Shown: positions 24,801 to 36,389 of the stretch, in pieces
Position numbering within the stretch: the first letter of the stretch is position 1
How the letters are laid out: the number at the start of each line of letters is the position of its first letter
From: Sipunculus nudus
Taxonomy: Eukaryota; Annelida; Sipuncula; Golfingiida; Sipunculidae
NCBI GenBank assembly: GCA_026874595.1
Contig: CM049320.1
Span: 15,360,488-15,424,487 of the forward strand
Direction of reading: 5' to 3'
DNA length: 64,000 bases
Position numbers and translations under genes: made by a program
The notes under the pieces: generated by a model
What the model saw: only the letters and a program-made list of their open reading frames with translations
Told to the model about the DNA's origin: nothing
The model's database searches: none

Positions 24801-26722
24801 AAATTGTCCATTATTCTGAGGGATACTTCAGATGACTTACAGTCAGCTGAGCTAAAAACACTTAATGGCCAATATCCATGCAAAGAATCATGATGATCTC
24901 CGTATTAGTTGTTCAGATACTTCAGCTTTTGTATCAAATTGTCCATTATTCTGAGGGATACTTCAGAGTCCTGTAGCTTGAAGGATATGGGTAACAGAGA
25001 CCTAATTTCAAGTTTCCACAGGCACTCTTCATGGGCCTCCTTGCATGTCAAAAAATAAAATTCTAGGTCCAGTTATTATGATTTGTGCCCTGTTAACAAA
25101 TCCAAATGTTTATTCTGGGGGGTATTTCAAAGCCGCATAGGATGAAGGATATGGGTAACAGAGATGTAATTTCAGGTGCACAAGGAGACTTTTCAGGGGC
25201 CTCCCAGCATATCAAGAAAGGAGATTCTAGGTCAAGTCATTATAATATGTGCTCTGTTTACAGATGACCAAATCTTTATTCTGGGGAGTACTTCGGAGCC
25301 CCAGAGCATGAAGGATATGGGTAACAGGGACCTTATTTCGGGTTTCCATGTAGACCTTTTATGGGCTTCCCTGGAGGTGAGGACAGAAGATTCTAGGTCC
25401 AGTCATTATGATTTGTGCCCTGTTAATATATGACCAAATCTTTATTCTGGGGGGTACTTCAGAGCCCCATAGCTTACAGAATATTGGTAACAGGGACCTT
25501 ATTTCGGGTTTCCATGTAGACCTTTTATGGGCTTCCCTGGAGGTGAGGACAGAAGATTCTAGGTCCAGTCATTATGATTTGTGCCCTGTTTACAGATGAC
25601 CAAATGTTTAAAGATCACAAAAGTAGAGAAAAAAATCGTAAAAAATAAAAAAAATATAGGTGGCACCACCAATCTCAAGAAATTGATGAAACACTCCATG
25701 ATCAATATCCATGCAAAGAATCATGGTGATTAATGCATTAGTTGTTCAGATACTTGAGCTTTTGTATTAAATTTTGCATTATTCTGGGGGGTACTTCAGA
25801 ACCCCATAGCTCAAAGAATATAGGTCACAGTGACCTAATTTCAGGTTTACAAGGAGAATTTCCATAGACCTCCCAGGATTTCAAGTAAGAAGATTCCCGG
25901 TCTAGCGGTTACAATTTGTGCCCTGTTAACAGACAGACGCCTGGATGGCCGGAGAGACAACGGACAAAAGGTGATCCCTACAGCTCAGATGACTTTCAGT
26001 CAGCTGAGCTAAAAATTGAAAAAATACAGGTGGCGCCACCAGAATGCAGAAACTGATGAAACATTTCATGATCAATATCCATGCAAAGAATCATGGTGAT
26101 CAATATAATAATTGTTCAGATACTTGAGCTTTTGTATCAAATTTTCCATTATTCTGGGGGGTACTTCGGAGCCCCATAGCTCAGAGGTTATGGGTAACAG
26201 AGACCTAATTTCAAGTTTTTAAGGAGACTTTTCATGGGCCTCTCAGCATGTCAAGAGAGAAGATTCTAGGTCCAGTTGTTACGATTTGTGCCATGTTAAC
26301 AGATGACCGCATCTTATGAGGTCTCAAAAATAGAGAAAAAAATTTGTAAAAATAAAAAAAAAACACAGGTGGCGCCACCATACTGCAGAAACTGATTACA
26401 CATTCCATGATCAATATCCATGCAAAGAATCATGGTGATCACTGCAATAGTTGTTTAGATACTTGAGCTTTTGTATCAAATTGTCCATTATTCTGAGGGA
26501 TACTTCAGATGACTTACAGTCAGCTGAGCTAAAAACACTTAATGGCCAATATCCATGCAAAGAATCATGATGATCTCCGTATTAGTTGTTCAGATACTTC
26601 AGCTTTTGTATCAAATTGTCCATTATTCTGAGGGATACTTCAGAGTCCTGTAGCTTGAAGGATATGGGTAACAGAGACCTAATTTCAAGTTTCCACAGGC
26701 ACTCTTCATGGGCCTCCTTGCA
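21861..26722 (+). repeat. Higher-order repeat: units of 1510, 1676 and 1676 bp
   Basis: The phrase GTCAAAAAATAAAATTCTAG starts at 21861, 23371 and 25047, and its diverged successor at 26723. The steps are 1510, 1676 and 1676 bp. The 166-bp difference is one extra core monomer (GCCCTGTTAATATATGACC to CTTCCCTGGAGGTGAGG) present in units 2 and 3. Units are nearly identical, with only scattered substitutions noticed (for example CATGCAGAG/CATGCAAAG, GCCGGACAG/GCCGGAGAG). Each unit contains two copies of the terminal hairpin region. Confidence 0.92.
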
Positions 26723-28760
26723 TGACAAGAATGAAGTTTCTAGGTCCAGTTGTTGCAATTTGTACCCTCTTGATAGATAACCACATCTTCAAAGGTCTCG
26801 AAAAAAGAGAAAAAAAAATCGTAAAAAATTGAAAAAAATAGAGGTGGCGCACCCTCTCTGCAGAAACTGATGGAACAGCTCATGATCAATATGTATGCCA
26901 AAAATCATGACCATCAGTGTTGTAGTTATTGAGATACTGCACTTTTTGTATCAAATTTTCCATTATTCTGGGGGGTATTTTGGAGCCATACAGCCTAAAG
27001 AATATGGGTAACAGAGACCTAATTTCAGGTTTCCATGGAGAATTTTCATGGGTCTCCCTGTGTGTCAAGAATGAAGATTCTAGGTCCAGTTTTTATGATT
27101 TGTGCCCTGTTAACAGATTTTCATATCTTTAAAGGTCTCAAAAATAGATAAAACATTCGTAAAAAAAAACCCGAACAAATACAGGTTGTGCCACCAGTCT
27201 GCAGGAACTGATGGAACACCTCTTGATCAATAGTTATGCCACAAATCATGACCATCAGTGATGTAGTTATTGAGATATTGAAGTTTTTGTATGAAATTTT
27301 TGACTACTCGGGGGGGGGGGGGGGTACTTTGGGGCCCCATAGCTCGAAGGATATGGGTAACAGAGACCTAATTTCTGGTTTCCATGGAGACTTTTCATAG
27401 GTCTCTCAGTGTATTGAGAATGAAGATTCTAGGTCCAGTCGTTACGATTTGTGCCATGCTAACAGATGACAGCATCCTTAAAGGTCTCAAAAATAGAGGG
27501 AGAAATCGTAAAAAAATCAAACAATATAGGTGGCACCACCAGTCTGCAGGAACTGATGGAACATCTCATAATCAATATGTATGCCAAAAATCATGACCAT
27601 CAGTGATGTAGTTATTGAGATATTTAAGTTTTTGTATGAAATTTTTGACTACTCTGGGGGGGGGGGGGTTCTTTGGGGCCCCATAGCTCGAAGGATATGG
27701 TTAACAGAGACCTAATTTCTGGTTTCCAAGGATATTTTTCATGGACCTCTCAGTGTGTCAAGAATGAAGATTCTAGGTCCAGTCGTTACGATTTGTGCCA
27801 TGTTAACAGATGACAGCATCCTTAAAGGTCTCAAAAATAGAGGAAAAGAATCGTAAAAAAATCGAACAATTAAGGTGGCACCACCAGTCTGCAAGAAGTG
27901 ATGACAAATCTCATGATCAATAGTTATGCCACAAATCATGACCATCAGTCAAGTAGTTAATGAGATATTGAAGTTTTTGTATGAAATTTTTTACTTTTCT
28001 TGGGGGTATTTTGGGGCTCCATAGCTCGAAGAATATGGGTAACAGAGACCTAATTTCTGGTTTCCATGGAGACTTTTCATAGGTCTCTCAGTGTGTCAAG
28101 AATGAAGATTCTAGGTCCAGTCTTTACGATTTGTGCCTTGTTAACAGATGTTTACATTTTGAAAGGTCTCAAAAATAGAGAAAAAAATCGTAAAAAATTG
28201 ACCGATACAGGTGGCGCCACCAGTCTGCAGGAAGTGATGGAACATCTCATGATCAATATGTATGACAAAAATCATGACCATCAGTCAAGTATTTAATGAG
28301 ATATTGAAGTTTTTGTATGAAATTTTTTACTTTTCTGGGGGGTAGTTTGGGGCCCCATAGCTGGAAGGATATGGGTAACAGAGACCTAATTTCTGGTTTC
28401 CATGGAGACTTTTCATAGGTCTCTCAGTGTGTCGAGAATGAAGATTCTAGGTCCAGTCATTACGATTTGTGCCTTGTTAACAGATGTTCACATTTTTAAA
28501 GGTCTCAAAAATAGAGAAAAAAATTCGTAAAAAATCGAAAAATACAGGTGGCGCCACCAGTCTTCAGGAACTGATGGAACCTCTCATGATCAATATGTAT
28601 TACAAAAATCATGACCATCAGTCAAGTGGTAAATGAGATATTGAAGTTTTTGTATGAAATTTTGGACTTTTCTGGGGGGTACTTTGGGGCCCCATAGCTC
28701 GAAGGATATGGGTAACAGAGACCTAATTTCTGGTTTCCAAGGAGATTTTTCATGGACCTC
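26723..28760 (+). repeat. Diverged tandem monomers of about 337-349 bp
   Basis: TCTAGGTCCAGTYRTTACG-type phrases lie at about 26740, 27080, 27429, 27772, 28109 and 28446 (steps 340, 349, 343, 337, 337). Each monomer has GGTCTCAAAAATAGA, an A-rich block, GGTGGCRCCACCAGTCTGCA, ATCATGACCATCAGT and GGATATGGGTAACAGAGACC. The divergence is clearly higher than in the higher-order units to the left. Poly(G) runs lie at 27311-27324 and 27657-27668. Confidence 0.9.
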
Positions 28761-28920
28761 CCTGGATGTCAAGTAAGAAGATTCCAGTTCTAGCGGTTAC
28801 GATTTGTGCCCTGTTAACGGACAGACGCCCGGACGGCCGGATGGCCTGACGGCCGGACGGACGACGGACAAAAGGTGATCCCTATAGCTCAGATGACTTT
28901 CAGTCAGCTGAGCTAAAAAA

Positions 28921-28988
28921 ACATATAGAGAGGAAGAAAGAGAGACGGGGATTTTGTTGTGCAAACTCAAATGCCTAGACATGATAAC

Positions 28989-29080
<92 letters not shown>

Positions 29081-29215
29081 AGACTCTGAGGGACAACTCA
29101 AACAACCACACAGAGAGGAATTTGTCGTGCAAACTCAAAAACCTACACAAGATGAATGTGAGAATGGGGGAGGGGGGGGTTAAGGGGGAGGGGGGGGGGG
29201 GGAGTTCAGAATGAA
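28921..29215. repeat. Microsatellite-bearing tandem unit, right of the 7.3-kb element
   Basis: AGAGGAAGAAAGAGAGACGG, TTGTGCAAACTCAAATGCCT, ATGATAACTGTGTGTGTGTG, a GA run, a GACA run, then GACTCTGAGGGACAACTCAA and a second partial unit. The same order appears left of the element (21438-21629). Poly(G) runs lie at 29169-29201. Confidence 0.9.
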
Positions 29216-29755
29216 GGGACCGATTTATGGACCCACATTGTATTTACGACACCAAACTCCCTGTTTATATTTAACGGAAGACATGTTCTCTCAGAAGAGA
29301 GAAGACATTTTCTCTTGCCATCTATAAAAATAAAGGCAGAAATAAAGCATGAAATATAATTAAGAAATAAGTATAGTGAGCACACGCTAGAGGGCAGCAG
29401 GTACCACCTATAACTCGATGACGTCATCATCAACCTCCCGACAATGTCCGTATTTCCTGACAAGCGGATAGTTTGTGTGACCCAGAATCAACGTGTAGGC
29501 GGGGAAACTAGCCTGCACTTAACCCTGTGAGACTGAAATTATTTGCTTATATTGACTATTTTTTTAATTCTTTGAAAATTAAAATAAAATATGAGAGAGC
29601 AAAATTTTTTTTTATATTACTCCCTTTGATCGAAAGAAAATCATGATCAAGGCCTATCTTTTTTATTCACCTAGTCATCCATTTGACATGCAGCAATTAA
29701 CTCTAAAACTTTCATTTATTTTTCCTTGCGGAAGCCATTTCTATAATCGTGAGCA

Positions 29756-29930
29756 GACTTGGGTCCAAATACTTTTAAATTAATCGATTACAAATACAAT
29801 TACTTTTAAAAGTAATCGATTACAATTACAATTACTTTTGTGTTTTAGAAAAATAATCGATTACAAATACAATTACATATAAAAGAAATCGCAATTACTT
29901 TTTGCAATTACTTTTGTGTTTTAGGACCAT
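29756..29930. repeat. ATCGATTAC low-complexity repeat
   Basis: TAATCGATTACAAATACAAT, TACTTTTAAAAGTAATCGAT and related phrases recur four times. ATCGATTACAATTAC strings of this type are common at the ends of hAT-like elements in animals; no complete element can be outlined. Confidence 0.6.
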
Positions 29931-29984
29931 TTACTGCATGCAAGAACAGCACCTGGGTAAGAGATTGGTTTGAGCTCTTAACAT

Positions 29985-30235
29985 TTTTCGACTATAAGTC
30001 ATCCGAGTTACAGTCATAGTCCTCTGTCCGTCGTCCAGCCGGCCGGTCGGCCGTTAACAGGGCACATTTTGAAACCATTGGACCTACCAGACATGGGGTC
30101 TATTACAATTGTTCTATTACCATTACTTCCAATTTCTGATATCACTAACACTATTACCACGTTTTTTCTTCTATTACTCTTACTACTACTGGAGTATCTA
30201 TTACTATTTCTATTACTATGACTTAAACTGATGGG
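29985..30235 (-). repeat. Inverted, degraded pearl-like tail plus ATTACT-rich stretch
   Basis: CGACTATAAGTCATCCGAGTT, then CCGTCGTCCAGCCGGCCGGT and GTTAACAGGGCACATTTTGA is the reverse complement of the pearl-like tail (TGTGCCCTGTTAAC, ACGG-type tract, hairpin). It is followed at 30095-30225 by a degenerate (ATTACT)n-like stretch. Confidence 0.5.
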
Positions 30236-32219
30236 AGGATTCCAGACCTTGCGCAGCCAAGAGTGCTATAATAAGCACTACAATCACATGTTTAAATAAT
30301 ATTACAAGCATCTATATCATCCAGTTACCTGCACATTTACTTATACTGTGTACTCACGATTCGTGAGATTTTCGCAACATGATTTTTCCTTATCAGAGCA
30401 ATCTAATGTAAAATGTTAATTAGAGACTAGTATAAACACAAAGGAATAATAATAGGAACAAAACAAATGCATTATCTGGTTTGATTTTAAATTATTTTGA
30501 AATTACCAGATATAGTACTAATGTAGTTATTTAAATGTGTGATTGATTTCATAAAAACGGTTATCCTAATACAACTGACCCTTACATTTTAACATGGGAC
30601 AATATTACCACATCCATATATTATATACTTAAAACACTATATTTTATACAAGTGCCGGGGAAGATCAACAGTAACTGCTCTTGGCAAATTTTTAAATGAT
30701 GTAAATAAAAAAAAATGAAGTGCATCATTGCGAATTTGCGGGTGTTCTAAAAAATACTAATTGAATTACTTTGGAGAGGTTTATAGATTCGCGCCTCCGA
30801 AATGCTTTTTCCTTTCATCCCTAAGTGTCGGGATGATGTAAAGTGTGTTCAAAGGGGTGTTTTTCTATATTTTTCCAACAGATCACAAGGACTTTAACAT
30901 TTTCCTTGACAGTGTCAAGGATTCAACCCCAGATCATTCACTCAACCTCAAGTTCCTTGCATTTGGTTCTTTCATCCCTTACGTATACCTTTGAAGCTAA
31001 TTCTCGTCCATCTCATGGAATCATCCACATCATGGGGATGTTGAGGCGAACAATCTTTTATTTTTTCAAACTCCTTTTTATTACCCATATATCTTCTTAC
31101 ATGGTATTTTTTTCTTTGGTGGATGTTCTCATATAGATACTATGTTTTTATTAGTTTCGTGTTGTAGGCAAAAGATATCTTTGATTGTACGATCATTACT
31201 GTACCCCATCTAGCTTACAAAATCGCGTGAGAACACAACTGAAATGCCAAGCATGTTGTCTATTTTTTCGTATTCATGTCTAGATATGTCAATTGTATCC
31301 ATTTATATCGTATGGTGTAGGCTGTAGAAGGGCCTCACTGAAAAACGGCACTTGCTGAAAGATATATTCTGTTGAAATATATATTCTAACAAAAAAATGA
31401 GAAATACATTTACAAGAAACTACGCTAAGTTTAACCATGTCCGGACTCCGGCCACTGAAACTCCGACCGGGTTTGAACTCGGCACCTTAGAAAACCACCC
31501 CTGATAAAGTCGCGCTGGTGTATGAATAACTTATACATGAATATAGATGTGTCTATAGCAACATATGGTATTATTAAATAGTTCAAAGTAGATCAGGGAA
31601 TTTCTGAAACTGAATCAAGAACTCAACTCACACTAATGAAGCTCGTGTCGACGGACAGGGTCAGGTTGATCCCAAAAGAAATCTGTAAAATTAATGCAAT
31701 TTCAGCAATTTATACACAAACAAGTTCAGTGGACAAGGTATGTAGTTTGCTGCCTATGCCTTCTTTTCTGTGGAATCCGACAATCATTTACAGTTACGTA
31801 CAGTATACTTTTTGGCGGCCACTAGGGGCACTTTTATTGGCCTTGATTTTCCCTCAGACATCTTACCATATAAGAGCTGTCTTTGAAAACCAATATAATA
31901 AGACAGGTACTCACAAAGGAATCAAAGATAATGATAAATAATGATACTTCCTGAGACTTATAATTCTATATAGTTTTGAAGTGCTGATAAAAGAATGCTA
32001 TCTATAGGGTATGATAACAGCTCTCCAGTTCCTCGAGGGATCTTCAGATGCATTTGACTGATCTATGTTGTTTATTGAAAAAATAGCGGATAGGTCTTTC
32101 ACCTCCCTCAAAGTGAAGCTTTTATTTTTATCTGAAACTTGGTCCCTGTCGGTGGTCGAGTGCTTTTCTAAACATTTTATTATTTCACATGGGTCTTACG
32201 AATAGTTAAAAACCTGCCG
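30231..32219. other. Intergenic, no supported gene
   Basis: AT-rich with only short, low-complexity ORFs (30843-31136, 31636-31941) lacking recognisable motifs. CGGGTTTGAACTCGGCACC at about 31468 faintly resembles a pol III B box, but no partner box is seen. Confidence 0.6.
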
Positions 32220-32400
32220 CTAGACATTAGCCAATGCACAAATGGTGGCGTTCGGTAGTCTCTTACGTTGGGAGAAGCCGGACTGCCCGTAGAAAAAAGC
32301 ACCAACGTTGGACGGGCCATAACAATCAGTCCTCTTTCAGTAACGTCGGGAGCCGAACCCAGGTCGCCAGTGGAGACAGCCTAGCCTGTTTCCACTGGAC
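32220..32400 (-). mobile_element. Possible tRNA-derived SINE fragment
   Basis: On the minus strand GCGACCTGGGTTCGGCTCCC (about 32371-32352) contains GGTTCGGCTCC, close to the RNA polymerase III B box (GGTTCRANNCC). An upstream GGCTAGGCTGTCTCCACTGG could hold a degraded A box. The GGCCCGTCCAACG and AGTCCGGCTTCTCCCAACGT blocks follow. No poly(A) tail or target duplication is certain. Confidence 0.4.
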
Positions 32401-33675
32401 TTTCTAGGCCCATGTACTAACCTAAGGACATGTTTTATTTAGTAGGTCTGCGGGATAATAATCTAATCGGACTCTGTTTATAAACCTGCCAAATATCGGA
32501 GTCTTGGTAAGGCCTTACGAAATTCTATTTCCGGCTTAGATGTGAGATGATTGTTACAACGTCAGCTGTACTGATGCACTCCATTCGACTATCTCTGTTA
32601 TTTTTTTCTTCTTAAAACTATAAAAAAAATGCATATAAACCTTGAATGGTTGGATTTTACTAGTAGCTGCATTTTAGCCGAATAACTGTAGCAACCGTTA
32701 GGCAGATATAAACATATTCAGTGCTTGAAGTACACGCTAATGTAACATACTTATAGTAACTTAAATGTGGCAAAATAATTAAAATAAACCTGAGCATTAT
32801 TTGCATTAATATAGAGCAATTTTCGTTGGGCATTTCCAGGGTTTCCGTGGAAAGATTGCCGATAAAAATGAATTTATAAAATGTCAAACTTTAAAATTCC
32901 GATTGATATTGAAACCGGACAACATCAGGTTCGTAACGTTGACGATTAGAGTCTGTTCCACAGTTGGGCGCTGATTGAAATATGCTGATATTTTCTTAAA
33001 CTCACAGATCAGAGCCAGAAAGTAAGCTGCTAGGGAGAAATGAAGTATAGGCCTTATATTAACTAGAATAAAACAACAAAACAAACCTTTAAAAATATTT
33101 TATTAATTCACCAAAATGAGAAAACAGTATTTTTACATCTCAAACAAACTGATGAAGGGCAAGGTCATTGGTGAAATGCTCAAACAACTAAATGTAAAAG
33201 CTGCTGATAGGTTGTCGAGGGTCATAAATATTCATAAAAATGTAAAATATAAAAAGTGAGCTAGGCTTAAAAGCCATGACAGAGACCATTTCATTTGGCC
33301 AAGAGACTCAGAGAAACAGAAGGTTGCAATATAAGTATGTTGTTTTTTTTGTTATGAATAGTTTTACATCTCACATTAATCCTTTTTAATTGCTCCTTCA
33401 TCAGCAATAGTGCCTAATTGTGTGAAGTTTAAGATAAAGAGAATAATCGACAATTTTCAATGGGCACCCACTATATGGGTGGAACAGACTACAGGTTCCT
33501 CAGCCAGCCGAAAAAATCTGTTTTTTTTTCTCGAGTTACGTAGCATTATTTTAATCATACTGAATATTTAGTCACGGTGTCCAAACCGAGATTATTCAAC
33601 TGTAGGTTTTATGCTTAAAATGTAGGAGTTGCATGTCCTTACTCTGATTGCTATACGTCGTAGTGTAAACCACTT

Positions 33676-33805
33676 TCCTGGTACCACACCACCTGGCAAT
33701 CCCTGACCAAATTTTTTTTTTTACGGAACAAACACCTCTCACAACACCACCTGGTAATCACTGACCAAATTTTACGGGACAAACACCTCTCACAACACGC
33801 TGTAA
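33676..33805. repeat. Tandem duplication of about 55-70 bp
   Basis: CACCACCTGGCAATCCCTGA, CCAAATTTT, ACGGAACAAACACCTCTCAC is followed directly by CACCACCTGGTAATCACTGA, CCAAATTTT, ACGGGACAAACACCTCTCAC. The first copy has a longer T run. Confidence 0.85.
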
Positions 33806-33874
33806 CGCTAAATAGAACTATATAAATGTCTGCAATCGCTAAGCAATCGTAAAGAGGGCTAGCCTTCTGCCACA

Positions 33875-34660
33875 GTGTGGCATTTAAAGAAGAATCATTC
33901 TATAAATGGGCACATTATCTTTTACCATAGAAGCCAATGGCCTATATAAAAATGCTTTGAGATAAACATAAATATTTTATTTAATTTTATAAAATTATAA
34001 CAATGAGGGGGCTGTTACACCCCCCCCCCCCACCCGTTTCCCTTGCAAATGAGTCATACCAGAGATCTTGCGCAAACTGGGCCAGAACAATAAGGGATAA
34101 TGGAATCCCTGCTATTGAATGGCTGGCCTTGGAATAAGGTTACGGTCAAAAAAAAATATCAGGTGCAAATCTGTCACCAATACTGTGTCCAAAGATAGTT
34201 TTTGCTTAAATCAGCTTTGAGACCTAGCAGGAACAAAAACAACAGAGACCAATTAATAATTGTTGGTGTGGCATTTAAAGAAGAATCATTCTATAAATGG
34301 GCACATTATCTTTTACCATAGAAGCCAATGGCCTATATAAAAATGCTTTGAGATATACATAAATATTTTATTTAATTTTATAAATTTATAACAATGAGGG
34401 GGCTGTTACACCCCCCCCCCCCCCACCCGTTTCCCTTGCAAATGAGTCATACCAGAGATCTTGCGCAAACTGGGCCAGAACAATAAGGGATAATGGAATC
34501 CCTGCTATTGAATGGCTGGCCTTGGAATAAGGTTACGGTCAAAAAAAAATATCAGGTGCAAATCTGTCACCAATTCTGTGTCCAAAGATAGTTTTTGCTT
34601 AAATCAGCTTTGAGACCTAGCAGGAACAAAAACAACAGAGACCAATTAATAATTGTTGGT
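33875..34660. repeat. Near-identical tandem duplication, 391-bp unit
   Basis: Copy 1 is 33875-34265 and copy 2 is 34266-34660. Differences seen are a few: longer poly(C) in copy 2, AAAATTATAAC against AAATTTATAAC, GATAAACATA against GATATACATA, and CCAATACTG against CCAATTCTG. Each copy has TTAAAGAAGAATCATTCTAT, a poly(C) run of 12-15 after GGGGCTGTTACA, and AAAAAAAATATCAGGTGC. The duplication is recent. Confidence 0.95.
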
Positions 34661-34974
34661 CTAGCATTCGAGAGAACGTAAGAAAGACAAAACCTAGAAA
34701 ACAAATTGACCAACATATTGATACAGAAATAAGTCATGCATCAATAAAGGCAAACCGTAAATTAAAACAGTATAAGATATATTAAGCGTACGTCATCTGC
34801 CAGCTGACCATATATGACATCAACGGATCAAAGCGCTGAAACAAAGATGTATTTTACAAGTACACATGTGTATCATTACATTTTGGCTTGGGTAATGATA
34901 AGGGAATCAAGTATAGGATTACCTTATTTGGCAGAAATATGAGCTCTACTATACCCGCCCTTCTGGTTGCCTCC

Positions 34975-35220
34975 GCAAAGAGGTAATGTGTTCATCCTCG
35001 TTCGTAGGTGTGTTTGTATGTGCGAGTTTGTTCACAACATAACTCACGTGATCATGCACGGAATTTGAAATTTTTAGGCCATTTCAGGAATGGGCCAGTG
35101 AAGAATCGCTTAGATTTGGTATCAATCCGGAACATCGTCTGGATTGAGGGACGTCGTCTAGGAATATTCACAATTGTACAATCACTTATGAATGATTCTG
35201 GGATATGGGTTTAACAGATG
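34975..35220. repeat. Dispersed repeat fragment with GCAAAGAGGTAATGTGTTC
   Basis: CCTCCGCAAAGAGGTAATGT followed by GTTTGTATGTGCGAGTTTGT and then ATAACTCACG..GATCATG resembles a dispersed animal repeat known from many marine invertebrate genomes (recalled by eye). Its other end may be represented at 7480-7660. Confidence 0.4.
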
Positions 35221-35284
35221 AATGCAACACGGTTTTCAGTTCACTCTGTGAACTTATGCCATGGCGCAGCGTCCGCCGTCCACT

Positions 35285-35475
35285 GTCCACCGTCTGTAAC
35301 CAAATATCTCAAAAGCCACAGCAGCTACCTTCATGAAACTTTGCAGAATTAATGATCATGGGATGGACATGCAAAAATAAGCTTTTGGTGGCGCCACCTA
35401 TGTTGACCTACTTTCTGCAGGACGAAATGATCTTTCCACTTCTTCCAAGATGTCATAAAGTATTAGTGGTGGGCC
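35285..35475. repeat. Detached, diverged monomer of the 338-bp satellite
   Basis: TCTGTAACCAAATATCTCAA, then GCAGCTACCTTCATGAAACT, ATTAATGATCATGGGATGG and GGTGGCGCCACCTATGTTGA follow the same order as in the array starting near 36.39 kb. A non-repetitive insert of about 0.9 kb, including ORF 35647-35874, separates it from the main array. Confidence 0.75.
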
Positions 35476-36389
35476 GATCATCGAGTTTTTTCGAAAGTCA
35501 GTCGGTTTGCTGCCACTTTCAAGCGCTCGATTACCAAAGGCAACTATCGATTACATCATACTCATGATTGTTTTTTTTTTCCAGAATATCTTTGTTATAG
35601 GCAAAAATTATTCTTCCACTTTTTACAACATTCCGCGCTTCATATAATGAGTCTGTGTTCCCAAATAACCTCCGTATCTGAGTATGACACGGTAGATGAG
35701 AGAACGGAGCTCTTATTAAACCTCTGTAAACTGGCAGGGAGCTGCAGAATTAGTGGAAATTTGTTGTCTAACGAGATGTTCATTGCAAAATATGGGGGAT
35801 ATGGCGTTAAAACGCTCCATAATTTTCCAGGTCTTTGCCAATTTTGCGAGATTCTCTTAGAAATAATCTCTTAAACTGATGCCAGGTGCCGTTGCCGCAT
35901 GAGTAATTATATATTTAGCTTTCAATTACTTTTTGAAAATTTTTATAAAAAATTATATAGGCCTGTAATTTTCCTGGCGGGGTTGTGAAACCAGTATGCA
36001 TGTCGGCAGTCGTCATAATTGTTATAAAATGAAAGTCCTTGATTGTGGTGAAATTAAAATGGTACGCGGGAGTATTCATGGGGGTCAGTAAGTAGATGTC
36101 CTGGACTGTGGTTTAATTCTTGATTATTATAATTCATTAAAATGAAACTTTGAATAGCATATCTTAGTTATAACAGGAAAATATAAAAAGGCAAAGACTT
36201 CTTTTTTTATAAGGTAGAATTACTTAGACATACGGGCTGGGTTAAGAGAGTACAGTTTCACAGATAATTGCATATTTCTTTATATTTGTCTGAACCGATT
36301 AATAATCGTTCATCGATCGGTTTGCCAAAACCGATGATCGATTATGAAAAAGGAACCGACTCCCACCACTATAAAGTATTAATATTTTG

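Larger units (their letters stand above)
21630..28919 (+). mobile_element. 7.3-kb pearl/Helentron-like non-autonomous element with tandem core
   Basis: The left end is CAAGTGACCCAGGGGTCATG then ACGCTCAGCTGACC. The right end is an ACGG-rich tract (GACGGCCGGACGGACGACGG, about 28849-28868), GACAAAAGGTGATCCCTATA, a hairpin TAGCTCAG..CTGAGCTA (15-nt loop) and CTAAAAA. GCTCAGCTGAC at the head and GTCAGCTGAGC at the tail are inverted 11-mers. The interior is wholly repetitive and encodes no transposase; the small ORFs are repeat translations. Flanking tandem units give the empty site. Tandem core of paired about 166/171-bp units, ACGG tract and 3' hairpin with CTAA fit the pearl/Helentron-associated elements of bivalves. 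The family name is inference. Confidence 0.75.

Noticed and set aside
21978-26780. Recurring 60-89 codon ORFs with the same peptide (HKETFQGPPS-type)
   Set aside because: They recur because the DNA repeats; frames are broken in diverged monomers and there is no coding bias, so they do not form a protein family.
28954-29214. ORFs with Arg-Glu and Thr-Asp-Arg-Gln repeats, and Leu-Ser/Cys-Leu repeats opposite
   Set aside because: Direct translations of the GA and GACA microsatellites.
31455-31500. tRNA-like B box CGGGTTTGAACTCGGCACC
   Set aside because: No A box at the right distance and no cloverleaf could be drawn.
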